Assembly (NCBI GenBank): GCA_965216335.1 | Contig: OZ244154.1 | Location: 806,001-870,000, forward strand | Reading direction: 5' to 3' | Source: JAHEJE01 sp965216335 | GTDB lineage: Bacteria > Pseudomonadota > Alphaproteobacteria > Rhizobiales > Aestuariivirgaceae | DNA: 64,000 nucleotides | In this document: one piece after another, positions 1 to 8,844 of the stretch | Layout of the letters: the number at the start of each line of letters is the position of its first letter | Numbering within the stretch: the first letter of the stretch is position 1 | Made by a program: the position numbers and the translations under genes | The notes under the pieces: model-generated | The model's input: only the letters and a program-made list of their open reading frames with translations | What the model was told of the DNA's origin: nothing | The model's database searches: none

Positions 1-1
1 C

Positions 2-112
2 GATGACGAGGTTGTGCTGAGTGATACCGAACTCGATGCGTTGTTCGACCTCGGCTACCACACCAAGCACGTCGACACGATTTTCGCCCGCGTGTTTGGC
101 GGAGATGCATGA
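2..112 (+). CDS. purB: Adenylosuccinate lyase, C-terminal end only
   Basis: Only the last 36 residues lie in the window; the gene starts upstream. They end in LGYHTKHVDTIFARVFG, which matches the conserved tail of PurB proteins (YHxKHVDxIFxR). PurB is a cytosolic enzyme of the fumarase/aspartase superfamily that releases fumarate from SAICAR and from adenylosuccinate. None of the catalytic residues are in view, so the call rests on the tail and on the purC, purS, purQ and purL genes further along the same strand. The stop codon overlaps the start of the next small gene. Confidence 0.8.
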   Translation, partial: DDEVVLSDTELDALFDLGYHTKHVDTIFARVFGGDA

Positions 113-515
113 CACCTACACCATCCTTCACCTGACGCCCTGGGCGCGTGTTGGGCTGGTTTGCCTCTCAGCCGTGTTCGCCCTCGTGATGTTTGGCATC
201 GGCCATCTGTTGCAGTCGGGCATCTCGCGCAAGTTAGCCCGTGCAATCGCATGGCTTGCCCATGCAGCGGCGGCAATTACGCTTTTCTGGCTGTTTCTAT
301 GGTTGAGCCCGCAGGTCTACTACCTGTTCTACTGGGCAATCTTCGATGATTTGCCCTGGCAGACCGTCATCGCTGCCCCACCGTCTCCGGGAGCCCTCTT
401 GCGGCTGTTCGCGATTGACTTCACGGCCGACCTGCCGCCAATCGCCCAGGGATTGTTGGGGTGGGGATTGCTGGTACAGGCGCTCTGGCACAGCCAGGTG
501 GCCCGCAAACGTTGA
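105..515 (+). CDS. Small inner-membrane protein of unknown function
   Basis: This 136-residue protein has three or four hydrophobic stretches (about residues 13-32, 45-65, 68-82 and 115-130) and a basic C-terminus, so it is probably a polytopic inner-membrane protein. The ATG at 105 lies 8 bases inside the end of purB in another frame, which suggests translational coupling to purB. I do not recognise a family or catalytic motif. The reading frame runs on past this ATG upstream, but only through purB in another frame, so the internal ATG is preferred. Function unknown. Confidence 0.6.
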   Translation: MHDTYTILHLTPWARVGLVCLSAVFALVMFGIGHLLQSGISRKLARAIAWLAHAAAAITLFWLFLWLSPQVYYLFYWAIFDDLPWQTVIAAPPSPGALLRLFAIDFTADLPPIAQGLLGWGLLVQALWHSQVARKR

Positions 516-624
516 GGCGGACACCGCCGCCTGGCGTCCGGGCGGTGCATTGCGGCCGGCCGGACAAACCGGTAGATGTGGCGATTTGGTAGGTTTCAGA
601 AGACAGAAAGCGGGGAACCGGACT

Positions 625-1176
625 TTGCGCACCTTGCACTTCGTACGGCACGGCCCGGTGACCGTGGATCTCAATCGGCCATCAGAGGAATGGGAACTGA
701 CACCGGACGCGCGGCCGGCCATCGCCGAATTGGCCCGAAAACTGTCCGGCTTAGAGCCAAGACGGATCATCTCGAGCCATCATGTCAAGGCAACCCAGAC
801 GGCCGGGGTGCTGGCGGACATCTTGCAGGCACCAGTCGAGGTCAAGACCGGCCTGGAAGAACATCACCGCGACCAGAAGGACTTCTTTTCCTCACGCACC
901 GCGTTCGATGAGGCGATGGCAGCCTTTTTCCGGCGTCCGGAAGAGATCGTGCTCGGCAGGGAAAGCGCCCGTATGGCCCGCGACCGCTTTGCCGCTGCCA
1001 TTGACGCGATCATGGCCGAGACAGACGAGGACGAGATGATCGTCACCCATGGAGCCGTTATGGCGGTTTACCTGGCAAGCGCTGGCAACGGACCGGCGGA
1101 AGACATCTGGCGGCGCCTCGGGCAGCCTGATCACCTGCGGGTGGAGTGGCCTGGACTGCAGATCACGGCAGATTGA
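625..1176 (+). CDS. Histidine phosphatase (phosphoglycerate mutase-like) family protein
   Basis: A 183-residue protein opening with RTLHFVRHG, the phosphohistidine motif of the histidine phosphatase superfamily, with the nucleophilic His at residue 9. A second conserved His lies in IVTHGAVMAVYL near residue 138, and the early SSHHVKATQTA segment fits the usual pattern after the first Arg. Length suits a small single-domain phosphatase; the substrate cannot be told. The frame is open upstream to about position 346, but homology begins at the RHG strand, so a TTG start at 625 preceded by GGGGA is the best choice. The gene converges on the L,D-transpeptidase gene. Confidence 0.7.
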   Translation: MRTLHFVRHGPVTVDLNRPSEEWELTPDARPAIAELARKLSGLEPRRIISSHHVKATQTAGVLADILQAPVEVKTGLEEHHRDQKDFFSSRTAFDEAMAAFFRRPEEIVLGRESARMARDRFAAAIDAIMAETDEDEMIVTHGAVMAVYLASAGNGPAEDIWRRLGQPDHLRVEWPGLQITAD

Positions 1177-1215
1177 AGTCATGTAACAAGTTTTGCAGCC
1201 AACCATATGAAAAGA

Positions 1216-1242
1216 CCGGTTGAAGCGCGAAGCTCCAACCGG
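1216..1242 (-). terminator. Probable terminator of the L,D-transpeptidase gene
   Basis: Read on the minus strand, arms CCGGTTG and CAACCGG enclose a 13-base loop and are followed within two bases by TTTTC. It lies 52 bases beyond the stop of the minus-strand gene and 40 bases beyond the convergent phosphatase gene. Confidence 0.5.
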
Positions 1243-1293
1243 CCCTGTGGCTCCTGAAAGATTGCCGTCCCTCAGCAGCAAGCCTTTGGACTT

Positions 1294-1734
1294 TTAGTTG
1301 GTGATCCTGATGCGGGTGTTGCGCATGCCGTGCTTGCGCACCAGCTTGAACAGCTTTCGGGCATTGCGCGGATGCAGCCGCACGCAGCCATGCGAGGCTG
1401 GCCGCCCGAGCCGGCGGATCGAGTCCGTGCCATGGATAGCATAGCCACCGTGAAAAAAGATTGAATACGGCATCGGGCTCATATTGTATTTGCGCGAATA
1501 GTGCATGCGCGCCAGCCATTTCGGCTTGTAGCTGCCGCGAGGCGTATAGTAGCCACGTCCGGCGGTGGATACCTTCCAGGTCGCGTAGTGGCGGCCGTTC
1601 ACGGTAACGCTCATGCGTTGTTGAGAGACATCGATCTTGGCGACGACCTTGGCCGATGCCGGCACACTGTAGCTGCCGACAGCCAGCAGAACAGCGAAGA
1701 TCATGAAGAAACGGCGAAAAAGTGATTGGGACAT
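1294..1734 (-). CDS. L,D-transpeptidase (YkuD domain), exported
   Basis: This 146-residue protein has an N-terminal signal peptide (basic start, hydrophobic core, cut near ASA-KVV around residue 28) and a YkuD catalytic domain. The hallmark SHGCVRL near residues 114-120 carries the catalytic Cys, with an upstream His in FFHGGYAIHGT. Such enzymes act in the periplasm, making 3-3 peptidoglycan cross-links or tethering proteins to the peptide stem. It is at the short end of the family with no added peptidoglycan-binding domain. The ATG at 1734 is preferred because GGAGG sits at proper spacing; an in-frame ATG nine codons upstream lacks this. Confidence 0.85.
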   Translation of the reverse strand: MSQSLFRRFFMIFAVLLAVGSYSVPASAKVVAKIDVSQQRMSVTVNGRHYATWKVSTAGRGYYTPRGSYKPKWLARMHYSRKYNMSPMPYSIFFHGGYAIHGTDSIRRLGRPASHGCVRLHPRNARKLFKLVRKHGMRNTRIRITN

Positions 1735-1920
1735 TGGGTTTATCCTCCCTGTCTGTAGCACAGCGGCGGGCCGTACCGTGTTGGTTTACCCGCCACTTTC
1801 GGAGACACTGTCAGGTGTAACCATACCGGGCGGATCGAAATATTGACTTGAGGATAAGGGTAAACTTCGAGCGGTCCTGTGCAATTTGTCACATCACGGC
1901 TCGCGAATGGCAAGAATGTC

Positions 1921-3174
1921 CTATTCCAGCAGGAATTCCCGGCCCGTCTTCACGCGGTCGACACCATCGTATCTGATAATGTCGGCCGTAGCGTAGGTCT
2001 CTGTCAGCGTCGCCGGGAGGAAGCTGCCGGTGCCAATCATGTCGACCGGCGCCTTGGCCTTGCCGACAATGACGCACTTTTGCGGTCCGAAGCCGGATGA
2101 TGCAACAATCTGCGTGTCCGGATACCCGGCATCATCGAGCACCCGGCGGATGTGAATGATCGAGGCAACCGAAACCCCGGCGCCAAACAGAATTCGGCGT
2201 GCCCGGTCGACAATTATGTTGTCGAAATCGAGCTGGAACACCTGCTGGCCCAGCACCTGCTCCACGATGTTGTATTCGCCCTCGACATCAAGCCATTCGC
2301 CGACCAGCTCGACAGACTTGTCGTAGTCCAGTCCTTCGGCAAAACGCGCGCCATGCGTGTCCAGCCTGACACCGAACATCTTGCCCTGCTCATGCAGTTT
2401 GGATTCTTCGAAGAACCATTTGGCGCAGCGCAGCGAATCGGCAACCTCATGGCCTCGGTAGTCGACCAGGGCAATCAGCGCCTTTGCCTCCGGCAATTCC
2501 CTGGCGAACCGCTTGGTTGCCTCGAGCACATCGGCATCGGTATGCCCGACCAGCGCGTGCGGCATAGTGCCGAGCCCCCGTTCGGCGCCAAACAGCGGCG
2601 ACGTGAGGTCCTGCGACGAGCCGATAAAGCCCTTGATCTGCGGATCGGTCATCCGCGCCGCCCGCGAGCCGACAGCCGCCCCATAGGCTGCCAGGATGTT
2701 CATCTCCGCACCCGAGCCGTGACGGGCATGCATGTCGAGGAAGGAGGAGTACGGAACCGCGCGGCACATCTCGTAGGCATTACTGGCGCTGATACACGGG
2801 AACCCGGTTTTCTGCAGCATCAGGGTTTCGACTTCTGACAGCTCCGACATCTTGCCCGACACTTCGAGCAGCTTGCGCTCGGCGGGAACGATTTCGCCCT
2901 CGGCAAAGAACCGCTTGATCCGGGCACCGGGCACCAACCGTTGCACCAGTCGGATGACCGGCTCCAGCGCGGCAATTGACCGTCGCCTGAGGAAAATCGC
3001 ATAAGTGACATCGACATCGCCGCTCGCCGCGACGATCTTGCGGGTGTTGGTGAAATACTTGTCGGTAAGCTCTGCAACCTGACCGGTCGTCAGTACCGCC
3101 TCGATCATTTTGTCCAGGACGGCGGCAGCGGCATCGTCCAGGTGCGCCGGATTGTGTTGGTCCATGTGATCCAT
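1921..3174 (-). CDS. pncB: Nicotinate phosphoribosyltransferase family protein
   Basis: A 417-residue protein resembling nicotinate phosphoribosyltransferases, which join nicotinate to PRPP to make NaMN in the NAD salvage route. Visible support includes the early TDKYFTNTRKI stretch, the internal HGSGAEMNILAAYGAAVGSRAA segment, a middle VRLDTHG strand, and the late VASSGFGPQ and DMIGTGSFLP segments that line the phosphate-binding side of the barrel. Expected to be cytosolic. The gene lies 11 bases after the aldolase gene on the same strand and may share its transcript. Assignment to nicotinate rather than another base rests on overall resemblance. Confidence 0.75.
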   Translation of the reverse strand: MDHMDQHNPAHLDDAAAAVLDKMIEAVLTTGQVAELTDKYFTNTRKIVAASGDVDVTYAIFLRRRSIAALEPVIRLVQRLVPGARIKRFFAEGEIVPAERKLLEVSGKMSELSEVETLMLQKTGFPCISASNAYEMCRAVPYSSFLDMHARHGSGAEMNILAAYGAAVGSRAARMTDPQIKGFIGSSQDLTSPLFGAERGLGTMPHALVGHTDADVLEATKRFARELPEAKALIALVDYRGHEVADSLRCAKWFFEESKLHEQGKMFGVRLDTHGARFAEGLDYDKSVELVGEWLDVEGEYNIVEQVLGQQVFQLDFDNIIVDRARRILFGAGVSVASIIHIRRVLDDAGYPDTQIVASSGFGPQKCVIVGKAKAPVDMIGTGSFLPATLTETYATADIIRYDGVDRVKTGREFLLE

Positions 3175-3185
3175 CCCCGCAAATG

Positions 3186-3941
3186 TCAGCGCAAAGCCGC
3201 GCTCAGTCCCTGCAACAGTATAGACGAATCACTGGCGGCGGAAATGAGGCGGAACCCCATTGCCGAGAATGCTTTCACTTGTGCTGGGCCGGAGGCGTAG
3301 ATGCCGGGCACCTTGCCTGCCGCCTGTGCAGCCGCGACGATGCGCGGCAACGCGTCCTGCACGCCAGGATACTCCGCACCCGCTGCCGTCCCACCGGACA
3401 GCGAAATCGACAAGTCGTAGGGGCCGACGAACACCCCGTCGAGACCGTCGACCGCGCAGATTTCCTCAAGCGCGTCGAGTGCATCGGCCGTCTCGATCAT
3501 CCCGAACACTTTGGTTAGCTGGTTGGCCCCGGCAAGATACCCCGCCGCGTCGAGGCCAGCGGCATTCATGGCTGCAAACGGACCCCAGCTCCGCTCGCCC
3601 AGCGACGGATACTTGGCGGCAGCAACGAGCTTTCGCGCATCGTCGACAGAATTGATCATTGGCATGATGACCGCCGCCGCGCCGGCATCGAGCGCTCGCG
3701 ACACCATGGCGAAATCATCGAGCGGCGGGCGCACGAAGGCCGGTTTGCCGCCGCGCTGGATCGCCTGCACCATCGCCTGCATGTCGCTGTAGCCGATCAG
3801 GCCGTGCTGCATGTCGCACAAAACAGCTTCGGCATCGCTGCGGGCATAGACCTCAGCCTGCTGCACGCCGGCAAGCATAGACCACACAAAACACAGCGGT
3901 TCGTCTGATCTTAGGCGCTCGTCGATGAACAGGGCAGCCAT
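3186..3941 (-). CDS. HpcH/HpaI-type aldolase (class II, metal-dependent)
   Basis: A 251-residue TIM-barrel protein of the HpcH/HpaI (2,4-dihydroxyhept-2-enedioate aldolase / citrate lyase beta) family. Family marks are the AVLCDMQHG strand with the conserved His, FVRPPLDD with the phosphate/carboxylate-binding Arg, GAAAVIMPMINS, the SWGPFAA loop, the metal-binding Glu in FGMIETADAL and VFVGPYDLSISLSGG. Such enzymes cleave 2-keto-4-hydroxy acids to pyruvate plus an aldehyde; the substrate here is unknown. It lies 14 bases after the zeta inhibitor gene and 11 before the nicotinate phosphoribosyltransferase gene. No strong ribosome site is seen before the ATG. Confidence 0.8.
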   Translation of the reverse strand: MAALFIDERLRSDEPLCFVWSMLAGVQQAEVYARSDAEAVLCDMQHGLIGYSDMQAMVQAIQRGGKPAFVRPPLDDFAMVSRALDAGAAAVIMPMINSVDDARKLVAAAKYPSLGERSWGPFAAMNAAGLDAAGYLAGANQLTKVFGMIETADALDALEEICAVDGLDGVFVGPYDLSISLSGGTAAGAEYPGVQDALPRIVAAAQAAGKVPGIYASGPAQVKAFSAMGFRLISAASDSSILLQGLSAALR

Positions 3942-3955
3942 CGGGTGCGGGCGCG

Positions 3956-4279
3956 TCAGGCCTCTGCCTCGATCTGTTTCATCGCCACGGCCAGAAGTTC
4001 GTCCATCTGGCGGCGAATCTGATGATCGGATTGGCTCACCCCATTGGTGTCGAAGTCAGCGCGGATCTTGCGAAACACATCATTGTCGCCGGCTTCCTCA
4101 AAGTCGGCCTTGACCACCTCCTTGGCGTAGATCACGGCTTCCTCGCTGGAGAACTCCATCAGTCCGGCCGCCCACAGCCCCAACAGCCGGTTGCGCCGCG
4201 CTGTTGCCTTGAAGCGCAGCTCCTCGTCGTGCGCGAACTTGCGCTCAAAACCCTCTTCACGTTTGTCGAAAGTGTCCAT
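3956..4279 (-). CDS. F1-ATPase inhibitor zeta subunit (DUF1476)
   Basis: A 107-residue protein starting MDTFDKREEGFERKFAHDEE and containing RNRLLGLWAAGLM and KADFEEAGDNDVFRKI, the signature of DUF1476. In alphaproteobacteria this family is the zeta subunit, a small helical protein whose N-terminus inserts into F1 and blocks reverse ATP hydrolysis. The family is largely confined to alphaproteobacteria and commonly neighbours purine genes. The start at 4279 gives the usual family N-terminus, with GGAGA 11 bases upstream; an ATG six codons earlier at 4297 is possible. Confidence 0.85.
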   Translation of the reverse strand: MDTFDKREEGFERKFAHDEELRFKATARRNRLLGLWAAGLMEFSSEEAVIYAKEVVKADFEEAGDNDVFRKIRADFDTNGVSQSDHQIRRQMDELLAVAMKQIEAEA

Positions 4280-4420
4280 AGCCGGTAAGGTCTCCATATC
4301 GCTCGATCATTTCGATCTCTCGTCCTCACAGATAGCTTCACGCGCAGAGCAATTCAACACCCCTTGGCACCTGCGTGACGATCGGTCTATTTGACAGCGA
4401 GCATCACTATGGAGGGGACA

Positions 4421-5200
4421 ATGAAATTCATCCACCTCACCGACCTGCATCTTCTCGAGCCCGGCAACCTGATCTGGGGCATCGATGCCCATGCCAAGAC
4501 CCAGGCGTGCCTGGAAGACATCGCGCACTGGCACAGCGATGCCGAGTTCTGCATCATCTCCGGCGACCTGACAGACCGGGCCGAGCTTTCCGCCTATGCC
4601 TGGCTGGACGATGCACTCAAGGTGCTGGAGATGCCGGTTCATCTGATGATCGGTAATCACGACGACCGTGCGGCGTTTCAACAGGCCTTTCCGTCGGTCC
4701 CGCGCGATGCCAACGGTTTTTCTCAGACCTCCATCGACACGCCCGAAGGCCGCTTCATCCTGCTCGATACGTTCAAAGGCGGCACGTCAGCCGGCCAGCT
4801 CTGCGAGCAACGCCAGCATTGGCTGGCCGATCGATTGGACGAGGCCGGCCCCGCGCCGGTGTGGCTGTTCATGCATCATCCGCCGTGCGACGTCGGCATA
4901 CCCTACATGGACCGCATCAAGCTGGATGAGCACGAAGATTTTGCGGACATTCTTGCTGGCCGCGACAACATCCGGCACATCTTTTTCGGACATGTCCACC
5001 GCGCGGTCTACGTCAACTGGCGCGGCATCCCGTGCACAGCCCTGCCCTCGCTGTGCCACCAGATCCCGCTCGACCGCGGCATGATCGCCGGCAAGCCCTA
5101 TGCCACCGGCCCGGGAATGTACGGCGTGGTGCTGATCGACGAGAGCCAGACGACGGTGCACTTCGAGTATTTCGAAGATCGTGCGGCAGCGAAGATCTGA
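4421..5200 (+). CDS. Calcineurin-like phosphodiesterase (CpdA type)
   Basis: A 259-residue metallophosphoesterase. The metal ligands are all visible in order: TDLHL near residue 7, SGDLTD near residue 49, IGNHD near residue 80, MHHPP near residue 151 and FGHVHR near residue 191. The layout matches CpdA/Icc-type cyclic nucleotide phosphodiesterases and class III cyclic-nucleotide phosphodiesterase-like proteins, which hydrolyse phosphodiester bonds using two divalent metals. The natural substrate (cAMP or other) cannot be decided. The ATG at 4421 has a strong GGAGGGG site; an in-frame ATG 10 codons earlier does not. It converges on the monooxygenase gene with a 3-base gap. Confidence 0.8.
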   Translation: MKFIHLTDLHLLEPGNLIWGIDAHAKTQACLEDIAHWHSDAEFCIISGDLTDRAELSAYAWLDDALKVLEMPVHLMIGNHDDRAAFQQAFPSVPRDANGFSQTSIDTPEGRFILLDTFKGGTSAGQLCEQRQHWLADRLDEAGPAPVWLFMHHPPCDVGIPYMDRIKLDEHEDFADILAGRDNIRHIFFGHVHRAVYVNWRGIPCTALPSLCHQIPLDRGMIAGKPYATGPGMYGVVLIDESQTTVHFEYFEDRAAAKI

Positions 5201-5203
5201 TCG

Positions 5204-6241
5204 TCATTCGGCTGCGGCTGCACCGCCGGAAAAATGCGGCATGACCTCTTCGGCAAAGCGCTGAATGCATTCCAGTGTCTCGCCCGCATCGGCGCCGAAA
5301 TTGACATTCAGGATGACCCTGTCAATGCCGAGTTCCGAATACGGCCCCAGCTTGTCGACCATCTCCGCAGCGCTGCAGATCAGCAGGCTTTCGCCAAGTT
5401 CCTCGATTGTCTGTCCGCGCGGCAGCGGCCGGATCATGCCGTTGTCGACAATGCCCGGTCCCGTGAACACGTTGTCGAACCGGCTATAGTAGCTGTAGGC
5501 CGCCTCAAGCTTGGCCTGCCGGTCGGCCTCCGAACGCGCCACATAGGCAACACGCGACAGGGTAAGGGTGAGATGGTCACCGCCGCCTGCCATGTCGGCT
5601 TTGGCCCTGTTGAAACCCGAGACCTGATCGATAAGAAGCTGATGGTTGCCGGCCAACGGCGTCGTTTGGATGTGAAAGCCGCGTTTGGTGCAGTGGTAGA
5701 TACCTTCCGGATTCATCACTGCCATCATCATCGGCGGGCCGCCCGGCCGCACCGGCCGCGGCATGATGGTCAGCGGTTCGAAGCGATAGTATTTGCCGTC
5801 CCACGCCACCTCCTCGCGCGCCAGGAGTGCCTGCAATACTTCGAGAGACTCATTGAACCGGTCCTGGGTTTCCTCCATCGGCACCCCGAGCCGTTCCATT
5901 TCATAGCGGAACGCCCCACGTCCGACCCCGAGCATCAGCCGGCCTTCGGTGAAGATGTCGGCCACCACCACCTCCCCGGCATAGACCCGCATGTCGTGTA
6001 GCGGCAGCACGACGATGGATGTCATGATCTTGATGCGCTCGGTGTGCGCGGCGATCTTGACGGCAAACTGCAGCGGCGCCGGCATCATCAGGCAGTTGAT
6101 CAGGTGATGCTCGGTGATCGACACGGCATCGAACCCCAGCCGGTCACCCAGAACCGCCTGATCGAGCATGTCTGCATAAACGCGTTCGCTGCCATAGGAT
6201 TTGTCGGGATAGTCGGCCGAAAGCTGAAGACTGAAGTCCAT
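5204..6241 (-). CDS. LLM-class flavin-dependent oxidoreductase (luciferase-like)
   Basis: A 345-residue protein with the bacterial luciferase-like barrel: GFDAVSITEHHL near residue 36, KIMTSIVVLPLHD near residue 71, and GRLMLGVGRGAFRYE near residue 100. These mark LLM-class oxidoreductases that use reduced FMN (or F420 in some lineages) to oxygenate or reduce small organic substrates. Substrate unknown. It ends in an Ala-rich tail (GGAAAAE). It is divergent from the GcvT-family gene across about 190 bases, so the two may share a control region. Confidence 0.8.
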   Translation of the reverse strand: MDFSLQLSADYPDKSYGSERVYADMLDQAVLGDRLGFDAVSITEHHLINCLMMPAPLQFAVKIAAHTERIKIMTSIVVLPLHDMRVYAGEVVVADIFTEGRLMLGVGRGAFRYEMERLGVPMEETQDRFNESLEVLQALLAREEVAWDGKYYRFEPLTIMPRPVRPGGPPMMMAVMNPEGIYHCTKRGFHIQTTPLAGNHQLLIDQVSGFNRAKADMAGGGDHLTLTLSRVAYVARSEADRQAKLEAAYSYYSRFDNVFTGPGIVDNGMIRPLPRGQTIEELGESLLICSAAEMVDKLGPYSELGIDRVILNVNFGADAGETLECIQRFAEEVMPHFSGGAAAAE

Positions 6242-6429
6242 GGGGCCACCCCTGCGTTGCCTGCAAAGCGCAAGATGACACCGATTTTCCCATTGGAAAA
6301 ACGAAATTATTTCAACAGGTGAGCAAATCTTTCGGAATCAGGTTCTGAACACCACCCTTGCCTACCGAGCCGAAGATCTGCACTGTGACTTCAGAGTTCC
6401 AATGCCGGCAAATCCCGAAGGAAAACCCC

Positions 6430-7611
6430 ATGCGCTCAAGCGACGGCGAGACCCGTGACCTCGTGACCACCATGTCCGGAGCAGGCTGGGACTATTCCCA
6501 GTCACGGCACCCGTACTTCGAGATTGAGCGCCCTCTTGGCCCGCACTACTGCATCTACAACCGCCGGCAGATGGCCTGCTGTTTCGATGCCCGTTCTACC
6601 GAGGAAGACTACTGGCTGTTGCGTCAAAAGGTGGCCTGTCTGCACACCGGCGAACTGCCGCTGCAATTCAAGGGGCCCGATGCCGAAAGGCTGCTCGACC
6701 GTCTGTTCACTAAGAATATCACCAAAGTTAAACCGGGCCGCTGCGGCTATGGCCTGGCCTGTTATGAAGATGGCGGCCTGATCGTCGATGGCGTTCTACT
6801 GCGCCTGGAGGACGAGTTGTTCTGGTATGCCCAGGCCGACGGAGATTTCTACAGCTGGGCCAGAGCCCACGCCAGCGGCATGGATGTCGAGATCAGCGAC
6901 CCGGATGTGTTCGTCAGCCAGATACAAGGACCGAATGCCCTGAAGGTGCTTGCAGCGGCAAGCGATGACGGCATGCCCGAGCCCTTTGGCTACTTCGGCA
7001 TCGCCCGTGTCCCGTTCGGTGGCCAGGAGGTGGTGATCACCCGCACCGGCTACACCAACGAGCTGGGCTGGGAGTTCTATACCGAACCGCATCACGACGC
7101 CGAAGCGCTTTGGCGCCACATTTCAGCGGCGGGAGAACCGCATGGACTTGAGATCTTCGGTCTCGACGCCATGAACATCCGCCGCATCGAAGCGGGTATT
7201 CTCAACGCCGGATCCGACTTCGATGCGACGACCACGCCGTACGATGCCGGGCTTGGCCGCTTCGTCGACGAGGACAAGACGGACTTCATCGGCAAGACGG
7301 CCCTGACCGGTGTCCCGCGCCAGCCGCGATTGTCCGGCCTCACCTGCGCCACCGGCGAACCGCTGATTTCCGGTGCCGTGCACATAGCCGGCCAACCGGC
7401 CGGAAGAGTCACGGCCGGCGCCTCTTCGCCCTGCCTCAAATGCGGAATCGGTATCGTCCTGATGGAAGAGCGCGGCCTTGCCCCCGGCACCCCGGTGTCG
7501 GTGACCTGCCGTGATGGCAAGCTGCATGACGGCACACTGGCCGAGTTGCCGCTCTACGACAAGCAGGCGGAAATTCCGCGCGGCAAGCTGATTGATATCC
7601 CCACCCGCTGA
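6430..7611 (+). CDS. GcvT-family (aminomethyltransferase-like) protein
   Basis: A 393-residue protein of the GcvT/folate-binding fold. The order of segments fits the family: LHTGELPLQFKGPDAERLLDRL near residue 71, a central QIQGPNALKVL, the substrate-site TRTGYTNELGWEFY near residue 202, and GLDAMNIRRIEAG near residue 245, followed by a short C-terminal barrel. GcvT relatives move one-carbon groups to tetrahydrofolate in glycine cleavage, dimethylglycine or sarcosine breakdown and DMSP demethylation. It stands alone without gcvH or gcvP, so a stand-alone demethylase is more likely than glycine cleavage. The ATG at 6430 follows AAGGA; an upstream TTG lacks support. Confidence 0.75.
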   Translation: MRSSDGETRDLVTTMSGAGWDYSQSRHPYFEIERPLGPHYCIYNRRQMACCFDARSTEEDYWLLRQKVACLHTGELPLQFKGPDAERLLDRLFTKNITKVKPGRCGYGLACYEDGGLIVDGVLLRLEDELFWYAQADGDFYSWARAHASGMDVEISDPDVFVSQIQGPNALKVLAAASDDGMPEPFGYFGIARVPFGGQEVVITRTGYTNELGWEFYTEPHHDAEALWRHISAAGEPHGLEIFGLDAMNIRRIEAGILNAGSDFDATTTPYDAGLGRFVDEDKTDFIGKTALTGVPRQPRLSGLTCATGEPLISGAVHIAGQPAGRVTAGASSPCLKCGIGIVLMEERGLAPGTPVSVTCRDGKLHDGTLAELPLYDKQAEIPRGKLIDIPTR

Positions 7612-7818
7612 TTTACGCGCGCTTTTGTCCGAAATCTCATGTTGATTTCCCCGGCGCGATGCCCCACTTCAATTGCTGGCGTGGTACAATTGCGCTAGTT
7701 TGCCTCCAACATCCGGGACCAGTCGGCTGATTCCATCTTGCGCCACCGCACCCGCCGCGAATGTCCGCCGCGGTTGAAGGTGGTGCTGCCTGCGTCTCCA
7801 ACAAAAGGTTTCCCACCC

Positions 7819-8592
7819 ATGAACCAGCGCCGCACGCGTCTCTATGAGGGCAAGGCCAAGATCCTCTACGAAGGATCCGAACCCGGCACCATCGTGGTCC
7901 ACTACAAGGACGACGCAACCGCCTTCAACAATCAGAAGAAGGATGTGATTGACGGCAAGGGCGTCATCAACAACCGCATCTCCGAGTTCATCTTCACCAA
8001 GCTGAACGAGCTCGGCATTCCGACCCACTTCATCAAGCGGCTCAACATGCGCGAGCAGCTGGTGCGCCAGGTCGAGATCATCCCGCTGGAGGTCATCGTG
8101 CGCAACGTCGCCGCCGGGACCCTGTCCAAGCGGCTCGGCATCGAGGAAGGCGAGCCCCTGCCCCGCACCCTGATCGAGTTCTGCTACAAGAACGACGACC
8201 TGGGCGACCCGTTGATCGCCGAAGAGCACATCATGGCGTTCAACTGGGCCAGCCCAACCGAGCTCGACGAAATGATGGCGATGTCGATCCGCATCAACGA
8301 CTTCCTGTCCGGCCTGTTCATGGGCATCGGCATCAAGCTGGTCGATTTCAAGCTGGAGTTCGGCCGCCAGTACGAGGGCGACATGGTGCGCACCGTGCTG
8401 GCCGACGAGATATCACCCGACAGTTGCCGGCTGTGGGACATCGACACCGACGAAAAGATGGACAAGGACCGGTTCCGCCGCGACCTCGGCGGCCTGGTCG
8501 AGGCCTATCACGAGGTCGCCCGCCGCCTCGGCATCATGAACGGCAACGAGCCGCCGGAACGCTCAAAGCCGGTTCTGGTCAAATCCGATTGA
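7819..8592 (+). CDS. purC: SAICAR synthetase
   Basis: A 257-residue PurC that couples CAIR and aspartate with ATP in de novo purine synthesis. It starts with the typical LYEGKAKILYEG glycine-rich segment and carries both family signatures: EVIVRNVAAGTLSKR near residue 93 and LVDFKLEFGR near residue 174. Length is normal for bacterial PurC. The ATG at 7819 is chosen because homology begins there. It is followed 11 bases on by purS and then purQ, so the three form one transcription unit in which PurS and PurQ serve the PurL reaction. Confidence 0.95.
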   Translation: MNQRRTRLYEGKAKILYEGSEPGTIVVHYKDDATAFNNQKKDVIDGKGVINNRISEFIFTKLNELGIPTHFIKRLNMREQLVRQVEIIPLEVIVRNVAAGTLSKRLGIEEGEPLPRTLIEFCYKNDDLGDPLIAEEHIMAFNWASPTELDEMMAMSIRINDFLSGLFMGIGIKLVDFKLEFGRQYEGDMVRTVLADEISPDSCRLWDIDTDEKMDKDRFRRDLGGLVEAYHEVARRLGIMNGNEPPERSKPVLVKSD

Positions 8593-8603
8593 AGGCATCC
8601 AAA

Positions 8604-8843
8604 ATGAAAGCGAAAGTCACCATCACACTGAAAAACGGTGTGCTCGACCCGCAGGGTAAAGCCATCGAGGGCGCACTATCTTCGCTCAGCTTTTCCGGTA
8701 TCGACAATGTCCGCCAGGGCAAATACATCGAACTCGACATTGAAGAGACCGACAAGGTCAAAGCCGAAGCGCAGGTCAGGGACATGTGCGAAAAGCTGCT
8801 CGCCAACACGGTGATCGAGAACTACCACATCGAACTGGTGTGA
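8604..8843 (+). CDS. purS: FGAM synthetase subunit PurS
   Basis: A 79-residue protein with the PurS pattern: KAKVTITLKNGVLDPQGKAI at the start, the LSFSGIDNVRQGKYIEL strand and CEKLLANTVIENYHIEL at the end. PurS is a small dimer that bridges small PurL and PurQ into the FGAM synthetase complex found in bacteria without the fused long PurL. It is placed between purC and purQ with one base between its stop and the purQ ATG, which fits a 1:1 need. Confidence 0.95.
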   Translation: MKAKVTITLKNGVLDPQGKAIEGALSSLSFSGIDNVRQGKYIELDIEETDKVKAEAQVRDMCEKLLANTVIENYHIELV

Positions 8844-8844
8844 C